A stretch of DNA of 54,119 nt from Cyanobacteriota bacterium (GTDB taxonomy: Bacteria; Cyanobacteriota; Vampirovibrionia; LMEP-6097), in NCBI GenBank assembly GCA_027618255.1, contig JAQCFG010000006.1, forward strand, positions 1 to 54,119, given 5' to 3'. The notes under the pieces were generated by a model. That model saw nothing but the letters and a program-made list of their open reading frames with translations, had not been told where the DNA came from and did no database searches. Both the position numbers and the translations under genes were made by a program. Position 1 is the first letter of the stretch; every line of letters begins with the position of its first letter. Positions 41,350 to 48,729 of this stretch are shown piece by piece.

Positions 41350-42260
41350 TGTTGTATATCGCTTTAATTTCTATTGCCGCAATCTGCTTAGTTTATATTA
41401 GTTTAAGAGAGGCTCGTGATTATTCTTTCGCTTATAGACAGGCTTTGATTATTGAATCAGCAAAGACTCAAAGCAATAAATTAGCTGAGCTAGAACAAGA
41501 GCTTTTTAGTTCTTTACCTCATTTAAGCAATTATATTGGCAAGGGGGTAGTGCTTAAGTTTGTACTGCCTGCTTTATTTATAACGGTTGTTTCTATCGTT
41601 TTTATTGGTCCTCTTCTTACCAACCCTGGCTTGGGATTATTACTTGGTTTGATTATTGCTGCTGCATATTTAGCAAGATTGTTTTATCACAATAGTTCTA
41701 GTTTTAGATCAAAACTACTCAGTCAACTTGAAAGAGTTTTGATGTCTATCCGTAATAATCTTAGTACAGGAATGGTACTTGATTATGCTGTTGCTAATAC
41801 TCTCAAATTTAATAATGAATATCCACTTGGACCTAAACTAGCCAAGTTTATCAAGGTGTCGGAGACCAACTTTATAGAGAATTTTCCTCTTTGGTTAAAA
41901 TCACTCGAACAAAACTTTAGACTCAGGGAGCTTGCTCGAGCCTCGCAGTTGTTAAAGCTGGAATTGACTCATACAAGTAATCAGGAAGAGGCTTTTATTA
42001 ATGCAGCAGCTAATATCGCGGAACGAATTTCATTGAATCAAAAACAAAAAAATATCATTATGATTACATTTTTTACGATGGATTTTATGGTGATTGCTTT
42101 TCTCGCTGTTTTATTTTTTGTGATTCCTGGAATTAGCTTTAATCCTAATTTATCTTGGTGGGATTCTGAGTCAAGAGTCTTTGTCGTATTTATTTCTTCA
42201 TTAGTTATATGGTCAGCTTATTTACTGACTGTATTGATTACACTATGGAGGCAAGGCTAA
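41349..42260 (+). CDS. tadB: TadB-like inner-membrane platform protein (GspF domain)
   Basis: Membrane platform of the pilus motor; pairs with TadC. 303 residues, with hydrophobic helices at about 1-15, 70-88, 94-112, 238-260 and 275-298, and a cytoplasmic helical domain between them with SQLERVLMSIRNNLSTGMVLDYAVANTL (GspF-like) and RASQLLKLELTHTSNQEEAFINAAANIAERI. Starts in a TAATG overlap with tadA and ends in a TAATG overlap with tadC. Identification rests on topology, GspF-like helices and position rather than on strong sequence motifs. Confidence 0.72.
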   Translation: MLYIALISIAAICLVYISLREARDYSFAYRQALIIESAKTQSNKLAELEQELFSSLPHLSNYIGKGVVLKFVLPALFITVVSIVFIGPLLTNPGLGLLLGLIIAAAYLARLFYHNSSSFRSKLLSQLERVLMSIRNNLSTGMVLDYAVANTLKFNNEYPLGPKLAKFIKVSETNFIENFPLWLKSLEQNFRLRELARASQLLKLELTHTSNQEEAFINAAANIAERISLNQKQKNIIMITFFTMDFMVIAFLAVLFFVIPGISFNPNLSWWDSESRVFVVFISSLVIWSAYLLTVLITLWRQG

Positions 42261-43126
42261 TGCTTTTGGTTTATTGTTTAGTTCTGTTAATTAGCTTGTC
42301 AATTACTTACGTGCTTGTTATTGCCAATAGCAAGTATCTTTGGCTTAATTCTAGTTATCAAAGTCAATCACTGCTGAACAATAAGGGTGCAAGCAACCAA
42401 GCCAACATTGGTTTATATAAAATACTAATGATTAAATTTGGTACTTTAATATCACAAGTTTTAACCAGGCGAGTTTTGGAACAACTTGAATTAGACTATT
42501 TTAACTTAGATCGGACCCTTGATGAGATGTTGCAAATGATTGGCGAAGCGTTTTTGGTATTTACTGTGCTTTTGTTAGTTTATTTGGTCAATCATAATTG
42601 GATATTTTTATTACTCAGCTTTGTATTACCAGCCTTGATTGCCCTAGAAATCAATTTGGCTTTGTACCAATATAAAAAAGAACTTGAATCTAGTGTTGAA
42701 CACTTAGTGCGTTGTCTTAAGGTATTAGTGATCAAAACTGAAACCCCTATTATTAATGCGCTTGAAACAATAATCAAGGATTTGCCTATAGAATTCAAGG
42801 CAACCAAGCGGGAGCTTAGTAAATTAATTGCTAAGTCAACTAAGTCAGGGATGCGCCAAACCTTGATTGAATGGACGACAGATTTACCCAAGTTTCGAGA
42901 TTTTATTGGGCTCTTGATTTCAGTCAATGATGGTGCTAGTAAGCATGCACTCAAGTTGAGCTTTGATAATTTCTTGGACAAAATGGATGTTAATAAGATT
43001 GATGAAATTAACAATCAGGCTGACAATGCTCAATTATATTTAATGGGTCCAGTTGTTGTGATGTTAATAATCATTAGTTTACCAATGGTGGATGCCGTAA
43101 GGTTTTTGATGATGGAGTCTTTATAA
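42260..43126 (+). CDS. tadC: TadC-like inner-membrane platform protein (GspF domain)
   Basis: Partner of TadB. 288 residues from ATG 42260, which follows GGAGG (inside the tadB end) and overlaps its stop; a longer upstream frame has no ribosome site. Membrane helices at about 1-20, a pair at about 98-135, and a C-terminal one (YLMGPVVVMLIIISLPMVDAV). The cytoplasmic domain has SSVEHLVRCLKVLVIKTETPIINALETIIKDLP, typical of GspF folds, and later KHALKLSFDNFLDKMDVNKIDEINNQADNAQLY. The secretin gene starts nine bases after its stop. Confidence 0.72.
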   Translation: MLLVYCLVLLISLSITYVLVIANSKYLWLNSSYQSQSLLNNKGASNQANIGLYKILMIKFGTLISQVLTRRVLEQLELDYFNLDRTLDEMLQMIGEAFLVFTVLLLVYLVNHNWIFLLLSFVLPALIALEINLALYQYKKELESSVEHLVRCLKVLVIKTETPIINALETIIKDLPIEFKATKRELSKLIAKSTKSGMRQTLIEWTTDLPKFRDFIGLLISVNDGASKHALKLSFDNFLDKMDVNKIDEINNQADNAQLYLMGPVVVMLIIISLPMVDAVRFLMMESL

Positions 43127-43135
43127 GGAGAAGAA

Positions 43136-44893
43136 ATGAAGAAAGTAGTGATGATATTAGTTTTAGTGAGTTTGCAACTGCCAGTTTTGGCTGTTCCAGT
43201 GCTCAATTTTAGTAACCGTAATGCAATTAAGTTTGAAAAAATCTTAAAAGTTGGAGAGGTAGAGATTCTGGAGTTTGATAAACCAGTATCTTTGGCTCAC
43301 TATGGTAGTAGTGAACAATCTTTGGACTATATTGAACTTGTGAAATTACAACCAGAGCGTAATGGCTATCGCAAATTTATGCTCAAAGCGAAGAAGACTG
43401 GTACAGGTGAACTGACCTTCCAAGCCGGTGACGATATTATTAAAGTCAAGGTCTTGGTAGAAGATGATTATTCAGCTCTTGAAAATCAACTCAATAAATT
43501 ATTTGGTCTTGCTGACCCTAGTAAGGAGCAGAGAATCAAAGTTGTTTCAGCCCATTTGGTTAATACCAAGCTAGAAGGTTCTGATAACTCGGCTCACATA
43601 TATCTTCGTGGACTAGTTGAGTCATCAAAGAAAGCTCTTTTGGCTGTTGCTTTTGCTGGTAATGCTCTTGGCGATCATGGTGTCAAAATCTTCTCTAATC
43701 CTGGTGGGCAACTGAGATTAAAAGATCTTGATTCAGTAGACTCAGAAGCTAGAACTTCATCACAAAACAATGAAGATGCGAGTTTCGTTGAATCTTATGC
43801 GTCAACCAATAAACTAATTGACACAAATAATTTATATCGAGACTTAATACTCGCTTCGGAAAATGAGAGAGTCATTTCTTATATTCAAATAAAGGAACCT
43901 AAGCGCTATGCTGTCAAAGTGAGATTCTTGGAAATGGATTCCAAGTTTGCAGATGATTTCATTAATACTATCAATTCAACTATTACCGGTTCTGATGTCA
44001 AGGGATCTTTAGGTTCTAATGATATTAGCGCTGGGAGTGTTAGCAAGGTTTCCGATCTAGTTACAGCGGTCTTTCAAGATAGCTTCTCTGGGCTAACGGG
44101 TGGTCTGAGCCGCTTTCATGAGCAAATTACTGGTGGTAATTTAGTTAGTGGTAGTGCAAAGGTCTTTGACAATGCCTTTATTAATGTGCGGCTTAATGAT
44201 TTATTGCAAGAAGGAGTGCTGAGAGTTGTGAATGAATTCTCTTTGATTACACATTCCGGAGAGACGGTTTCACTTGGTAAGGGGACGCGTTTTCCTATCC
44301 CTAAACAAAACAATGGTCTCGGTAATTCAGCCATTACTTTTGAATATATTCCAATTGGTTTCAAGGGTGAACTAAAAGTCACTGGTCTTGAAAATAGTTT
44401 AATCGATGTGCAACTAGCTAGTCGTTTGTCTGCTGCTGAAGCTACAGTAGCAACGGTTCAAGGAATCAATATCCCTATTTTTAGCGAGGAGTATGTTAAT
44501 AGTGGAGCTTTATTAGGTGACGGACAAGAGGTAGTGCTAAACGCCTTTATGACAGAGTCAGAGACATTAGCCAAGTCAACCAGTCCTCTTGGCCGTATTA
44601 TTCCTTTCTTGGGACGATCTAAAAAGAAACGTAGGAGTAAAAACGTCTTGTTTATTGCCTTAGCGGCGCAAGAAATAGAACAAAGCTCTAAACAAACCGT
44701 CAGTGCAACTGTTGATATTCCCCATCTTGATATGTCATCAAGCAAGAATATTTATATTGAAGCGAACCGGAAGATGAGATCTCATGGAGTTACAGACACT
44801 GTTGATCTTGCTTTAATTAATCAAGGGACAAATGAAATCAAACAAATTCATCGTGAGCTTGATCCGCTTGAAATGGAGGAGCTTGATTTTTAG
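43136..44893 (+). CDS. rcpA: Secretin, RcpA/CpaC type
   Basis: Outer-membrane channel through which the pilus leaves; its presence shows a diderm envelope. 585 residues with signal peptide MKKVVMILVLVSLQLPVLA. The N-terminal beta domain (about 20-110) and an RYAVKVRFLEMDSKFADDF segment (about 261-279) precede the secretin domain: NVRLNDLLQEGVLRVVNEFSLITHSGETVSLGKGTRFPIPKQNN, FEYIPIGFKGELKVTG, IDVQLASRLSAAEA, GDGQEVVLNAFMTES, and LGRIIPFLGRSKKKRRSKNVLFIALAAQEI near the C-terminus. The order matches type II/IV secretins, with the usual lip motif. About 80 residues follow the domain; these might bind a pilotin. GGAGAAG lies just before the ATG. Confidence 0.85.
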   Translation: MKKVVMILVLVSLQLPVLAVPVLNFSNRNAIKFEKILKVGEVEILEFDKPVSLAHYGSSEQSLDYIELVKLQPERNGYRKFMLKAKKTGTGELTFQAGDDIIKVKVLVEDDYSALENQLNKLFGLADPSKEQRIKVVSAHLVNTKLEGSDNSAHIYLRGLVESSKKALLAVAFAGNALGDHGVKIFSNPGGQLRLKDLDSVDSEARTSSQNNEDASFVESYASTNKLIDTNNLYRDLILASENERVISYIQIKEPKRYAVKVRFLEMDSKFADDFINTINSTITGSDVKGSLGSNDISAGSVSKVSDLVTAVFQDSFSGLTGGLSRFHEQITGGNLVSGSAKVFDNAFINVRLNDLLQEGVLRVVNEFSLITHSGETVSLGKGTRFPIPKQNNGLGNSAITFEYIPIGFKGELKVTGLENSLIDVQLASRLSAAEATVATVQGINIPIFSEEYVNSGALLGDGQEVVLNAFMTESETLAKSTSPLGRIIPFLGRSKKKRRSKNVLFIALAAQEIEQSSKQTVSATVDIPHLDMSSSKNIYIEANRKMRSHGVTDTVDLALINQGTNEIKQIHRELDPLEMEELDF

Positions 44894-45084
44894 TGCAAGT
44901 TTCAACTATATTAGTTGCGGCAACGACTCTGATTCTATGCTTTAGCTCTATTGCGGTTAATTATAGACATTTATTGAGCGTTCTTAATATCGATATAGTT
45001 AAACTAAGTCAAAGTATTCTATATCTACAAGATCGTAATAGAGAACTTTCCAATATGGATTTAATTAATCTGGAGCTTCAATAA
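44893..45084 (+). CDS. Small single-pass membrane protein
   Basis: 63 residues starting with GTG in a TAGTG overlap with the secretin stop. A hydrophobic N-terminal helix (VSTILVAATTLILCFSSIAV) is followed by a helical, coiled-coil-like tail (LLSVLNIDIVKLSQSILYLQDRNRELSNMDLINLELQ). No family recognised. Its place, size and topology resemble the pseudopilin-like TadE/TadF slot, but no prepilin cleavage site is visible. It also shares one base with the next gene, so translation is tightly coupled. Confidence 0.55.
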   Translation: MQVSTILVAATTLILCFSSIAVNYRHLLSVLNIDIVKLSQSILYLQDRNRELSNMDLINLELQ

Positions 45085-45437
45085 TGCAATCATTGCCGTC
45101 TTTAGCTTTCGTTGCATTATTGGGTTTGACCCTGACGGTCACTTGGATTCTACCCTTGGTCAATTTGCATCTTGCACTTAATCAAGAAAAGTTTTTGCAG
45201 GAAACAGCTCAAGGGTTGATTGACAGTAATCGTTTAACAAGAACAGATACGGTAGCTTCGTTAGAGCAAATTATTATTCACGGGATTCAAGTAAATGGTG
45301 TTCAAGCTCTAGAACAAGGTGACTATATGATTTATCAATTAGATTTTAATCATACTGGACTTTTCGCCAATGAGTTTTTATCACGGGATAGTCTTGAAAG
45401 GCACAAGACGATTAGTATCTTGTCAGATTTAATATAA
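45084..45437 (+). CDS. Membrane-anchored small protein, possible minor pseudopilin
   Basis: 117 residues. An N-terminal membrane helix (SLAFVALLGLTLTVTWILPLVNLHLALNQEKFLQETAQGLI, extending as an amphipathic helix) is followed by an extracytoplasmic domain of about 70 residues with beta character (TVASLEQIIIHGIQVNGVQALEQGDYMIYQLDF). A long N-terminal hydrophobic-amphipathic helix with a small globular end is the shape of TadE/F or type II minor pseudopilins. As with the pilin candidate, there is no recognisable prepilin leader. It overlaps the 63-residue gene by one base and precedes the response regulator by ten bases. Confidence 0.55.
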   Translation: MQSLPSLAFVALLGLTLTVTWILPLVNLHLALNQEKFLQETAQGLIDSNRLTRTDTVASLEQIIIHGIQVNGVQALEQGDYMIYQLDFNHTGLFANEFLSRDSLERHKTISILSDLI

Positions 45438-45447
45438 AGGAGATTAT

Positions 45448-46308
45448 ATGAGTAACAATATTAGTTTAGGAAAATTACAGGAGCTTGCATCTCGATCTAC
45501 TGTTGAAGAACAGTTTGTTAAGCCACTAGACAAGGCTAAAGCCATAGTCGTTGAAGATCAGGCTGTCTTATGGGAATATATCGCATCTTGCCTTGAATCA
45601 TACTATGAAGTAGTTGCTTTTTGTTCTAATACGCATGAAGCAGAAATAGCTTTTCGCGAGCATCAGCCTGATTTGGTTTGGTTAGATTGTTACCTGGGTG
45701 AATTCTCTGATATAAGTCAAGGAGTCAAAAACAGTGGTATCGATTTGGCTCTTTGGATAAAGAATCATAGTCCCCGAACTAAAATATTTTTATTTACTGC
45801 TTCAAACGAACTTGGCATCCTCAATCGCGCTCATGAGATTGGCATTGACGGAATTGCTCTTGGCGGCAAGTTTCTTAAAAACAAGGATGTGATTCGTTCT
45901 GGTGTTGCAGCTGTAAGTTATGGAGCCAAGTGGATTAGTCCCAACATCATAGAAGATATTGAACTTGGCGAGATTGCCAATATAACAGTGTTTGAGTTTT
46001 GTGTGATCTTTTCACTTCTTGTCGGTAAGAGCTCTTTACAGATAGCTGAAGAGTTTGATACAACCCGCAAGCGTGTCAATAACTCTGTTTATAGAGTCAA
46101 GCAAAAACTCAATCTCGATGATGACACCAGCAAAGATGAGATGCTAGAAATATTTAAGGGGAAAATCAATCATTGTGTCGATCCCAATCATTTTTATAAT
46201 CTTTCTGAGCTAATTTCAGTCAATGCTGTTGTAGAACATTGCTTGAGTCCGTTGATTGATGAGATCAAGTCGGGTAACTTGAGTCGGGTTAGGTTGTCGC
46301 AGCTATAG
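45448..46308 (+). CDS. Response regulator with LuxR/NarL-type DNA-binding domain, last gene of the Tad-like locus
   Basis: 286 residues. The receiver domain (about 29-150) has the acidic pair in IVVEDQAV, the phosphoacceptor Asp80 in LVWLDCYLGE, Thr in IFLFTASNE, and a Lys in GGKFLKNKD. A helix-turn-helix (VFEFCVIFSLLVGKSSLQIAEEFDTTRKRVNNSVYRVKQKLNL) resembles NarL/LuxR regulators, and about 55 unassigned residues follow. No histidine kinase is adjacent. AAGGAG lies just before the ATG (GGAGATTATATG). Being last in the operon, it probably regulates pilus genes, possibly its own locus. Confidence 0.82.
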   Translation: MSNNISLGKLQELASRSTVEEQFVKPLDKAKAIVVEDQAVLWEYIASCLESYYEVVAFCSNTHEAEIAFREHQPDLVWLDCYLGEFSDISQGVKNSGIDLALWIKNHSPRTKIFLFTASNELGILNRAHEIGIDGIALGGKFLKNKDVIRSGVAAVSYGAKWISPNIIEDIELGEIANITVFEFCVIFSLLVGKSSLQIAEEFDTTRKRVNNSVYRVKQKLNLDDDTSKDEMLEIFKGKINHCVDPNHFYNLSELISVNAVVEHCLSPLIDEIKSGNLSRVRLSQL

Positions 46309-46354
46309 TTCTTAAAGAAGCATTACACTGTTGTGTTCTCACTACATTAGGAAT

Positions 46355-46382
46355 AAAAAAGCCCCCTTACGGAGGCTTTTTA
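46355..46382. terminator. Bidirectional intrinsic terminator between the pilus locus and groEL
   Basis: AAAAAGCC (46356-46363) pairs with GGCTTTTT (46374-46381), with a CC/GG inner pair, one C-A mismatch and a TTAC loop. A-run on one side and T-run on the other, so it serves both converging operons. Confidence 0.85.
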
Positions 46383-46438
46383 TTCAAAAATTAACAAGAC
46401 CCCACTCATGACTAAATAAGGAGAGTCTTGTAAGTCTT

Positions 46439-48073
46439 TTACATCATGCCGTGCATTCCTGCGCCAGCTGGCATTCCAGCCATTGAGTTTGAGTCTTTGA
46501 TTTCAACTACGATTGCATCAGTAAGCAGGATTTGACCAGCAACTGAAACAGCGTTTTGCAGTGAAGTACGAGCTACTTTAGCTGGGTCAACAATACCAGC
46601 GTCAAACATATCAACATACTGTCCAACAGCAGCATTGAAACCAACATTGTCTTTTTCGGACAATACTCTTTCAATTACAACTTCGCCAGAGAAACCGGCG
46701 TTTTGTGCAATCTGCATAGTAGGCTTGCGAAGTGCTTGAACAATGATTTCAGCTCCAAGTCTTTCTTCACCATCATAATCAGAAAGCTTAGCTTCTAATT
46801 TTTGAGATGCTTTAACTTGAGTTGTTCCACCACCAGGTATAATCCCTTCTTCAACAGCTGCGCGAGTAGCGTTAAGCGCATCTTCAAGTCTTAACTTACG
46901 ATCTTTCAGTTCAGGCTCGGTAGCTGCACCAACTTTGATTACTGCAACGCCACCACTCAACTTAGCTTTACGCTCGTTAAGTTTTTCTTTGTCGTAGTCG
47001 GAATCACTGTCAGCTATTAACTTATCGATTTGAGCAAGTCTTGAAGCAACTTCATCTTTAGTGTTTTCCGTAGCAACAATGATAGTTTTGTCTTTGCTGA
47101 CAACTACCTTGCGTGCAACACCAAGATCTTCGATGCTTATGTCTGCAAGTTTCATGTCAAGATCTTCAGAAACTACTTTGGCACCAGTCATTATTGCGAT
47201 ATCTTCAAGCATTGCTTTACGTCTATCACCAAAACCAGGAGCTTTAACGGCAGCTACTTTGATTGTTTGTCTTAGAGTATTGATTACAAGTGCAGCAAGT
47301 GCTTCACCTTCAACATCTTCAGCAATGATCAATAATGGTCTACCAGATCTTGCTACTGCTTCAAGAGTAGGAACAAGGTCATGGGCAGTACTGATTTTTT
47401 TGTCTACAGCAAGGATATATGGATCTTCTAAATTAGCTTCCATTCTCTCTGTGTTGTTTACGAAGTAGGGTGAGATATATCCTTTATCGAATTGCATTCC
47501 TTCAACAACTTCAAGTTCTGTAGTCATTGATTTAGATTCTTCGATAGTTATAACACCGTCTTTACCCACTTTCTCCATCGCTTCAGCAATCAACTGACCT
47601 ATTTGCGAATCGTTTGCTGCAGAGATAGTAGCTACTTGTTCTATGTCACGAGAAGACTTAACTTCTTTTGACATTTGTTTGAACTCAGTAACAATAAATT
47701 CACAAGCCTTATCCATTCCTCTTTTGAGAAGAACAGGGTTGGCTTTTGCAGCGAGGTGTCTCATGCCAGCTTCTACGATTGCACCAGCAAGTACAGTCGA
47801 AGTTGTTGTACCGTCACCTGCGATATCGTTAGTTTTGGTAGCTGCTTCTTTAAGTAAAGCTGCTCCAGCACTTTCAAATGGATCTTCAAGTTCTGTGATC
47901 TCTTTAACGATAGTGACACCATCACGAATTGATTGTGGTGCACCAAATTTTTTCTCGAGTACTACGTTTCTACCAGCTGGTCCAAGTGTTACTGATACTA
48001 TATCAGCGACAATTTGTACACCATTTGCTAATGCTCTACGTGCTTCGTCTTTTCTAAGTATTTTTTTAGCCAT
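46439..48073 (-). CDS. groEL: Chaperonin GroEL (60 kDa)
   Basis: Double-ring folding chaperone that works with GroES and ATP in the cytoplasm. 544 residues, normal. Contains [38 protein letters not shown] with the catalytic Asp-containing GDGTTT, the apical [36 protein letters not shown], and the flexible C-terminal Gly/Met-rich tail ([12 protein letters not shown]). ATG preceded by AGGAG. It follows groES by 23 bases in one operon. The bidirectional terminator at 46355-46382 lies beyond its stop. Confidence 0.99.
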   Translation of the reverse strand: MAKKILRKDEARRALANGVQIVADIVSVTLGPAGRNVVLEKKFGAPQSIRDGVTIVKEITELEDPFESAGAALLKEAATKTNDIAGDGTTTSTVLAGAIVEAGMRHLAAKANPVLLKRGMDKACEFIVTEFKQMSKEVKSSRDIEQVATISAANDSQIGQLIAEAMEKVGKDGVITIEESKSMTTELEVVEGMQFDKGYISPYFVNNTERMEANLEDPYILAVDKKISTAHDLVPTLEAVARSGRPLLIIAEDVEGEALAALVINTLRQTIKVAAVKAPGFGDRRKAMLEDIAIMTGAKVVSEDLDMKLADISIEDLGVARKVVVSKDKTIIVATENTKDEVASRLAQIDKLIADSDSDYDKEKLNERKAKLSGGVAVIKVGAATEPELKDRKLRLEDALNATRAAVEEGIIPGGGTTQVKASQKLEAKLSDYDGEERLGAEIIVQALRKPTMQIAQNAGFSGEVVIERVLSEKDNVGFNAAVGQYVDMFDAGIVDPAKVARTSLQNAVSVAGQILLTDAIVVEIKDSNSMAGMPAGAGMHGMM

Positions 48074-48096
48074 TTTGTTTATCTCCTAATAAATGA

Positions 48097-48417
48097 TTAA
48101 CCTTCGATGATTGCAAGAATATCTTTCTCTGAAATGATCAGAAGTTCTTTGCCGTTTTGTTTAAATTCAGTTCCAGAGTACTTAGAATAAAGAACTCTCT
48201 CACCTTCTTTGATTTGCAATTCTTGTCTTTCACCTTTGTCATTGCGAGGACCAGGTCCAACTGCAATAACAATTCCCTCTAGTGGTTTCTCTTGTGAACT
48301 GCTCGGTAAATATATCCCGCCATCTGTTTTTGTCTCAGGTTCCGCTTTTTGCACAACGATTTTATCGTTGATGGGCTTGAGTTTTCTATTAGATGTTTTT
48401 GCTTCTGCTGTTGCCAT
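48097..48417 (-). CDS. groES: Co-chaperonin GroES (10 kDa)
   Basis: Heptameric lid for GroEL. 106 residues, about ten longer than usual because of an extended N-terminus (MATAEAKTSNRKLKPINDKIVVQKAE). The mobile loop (ETKTDGGIYLPSSSQEKPLEG) and roof strand motifs (IVIAVGPG, VLYSKYSGTEFKQNGKELLIISEKDILAII) are all present. The ATG is preceded by GGAG. First gene of the groESL operon. No CIRCE element (TTAGCACTC-N9-GAGTGCTAA) is seen upstream, so HrcA control is not indicated. Confidence 0.98.
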   Translation of the reverse strand: MATAEAKTSNRKLKPINDKIVVQKAEPETKTDGGIYLPSSSQEKPLEGIVIAVGPGPRNDKGERQELQIKEGERVLYSKYSGTEFKQNGKELLIISEKDILAIIEG

Positions 48418-48729
48418 AATGTACTCCTATATGATATTTGTATCCCCGCGTTCAATGATGAATTTTATCATGTATCACGCTATGTTCCTGTCAATGATTA
48501 TATATCCATAACAATTTGCTGCTTATCGTTGCTTAATCCCGTCTGTGACAATGATGCTGAGATTGATCATTTTGCTGGTCTAGAATAAATAAATTATAAA
48601 TCAACTTTTAGTACTAGCATATTGCTTCAAAAGGTTCCGCTGTCTACAGTGACCGGTGTATGTAAGAAATAATAAATAGCCTAGATATGCGGTCTTTTGC
48701 TTGCCTCCTTAAGGGTCAATTGTCTAAGA
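48418..48729. other. Intergenic region between groES and the subtilase
   Basis: 312 bases holding the groESL promoter (TTGACA at 48489-48494 on the minus strand) and a small ATGAT...ATCAT inverted repeat near 48457-48471. For the rightward subtilase, TAGATA (48682-48687) lies 9 bases before a possible TTG start (48697). No gene and no CIRCE operator seen. Confidence 0.5.
48489..48494 (-). promoter_or_regulatory. -35 element of the groESL operon (TTGACA)
   Basis: TTGACA on the minus strand, 72 bases upstream of the groES ATG. The -10 is not clear: ATGATA at 17 bases, or GATAAAAT a little farther. It is one of the few perfect -35 hexamers in the window. Confidence 0.4.

Noticed and set aside
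42592-43014. 140-codon frame opposite tadC
   Set aside because: Antisense shadow of a gene in an overlapping operon, with no supporting start signal or conserved motif.
47061-48089. Long open frames on the plus strand opposite groEL (about 135 and 148 codons)
   Set aside because: They are mirror frames of a highly conserved gene, low in complexity (Ser/Thr/Ala-rich), and lack ribosome sites or known motifs.
48418-48560. CIRCE operator (HrcA site) upstream of groES
   Set aside because: The TTAGCACTC-N9-GAGTGCTAA pattern is absent; only a weak ATGAT/ATCAT repeat is present.
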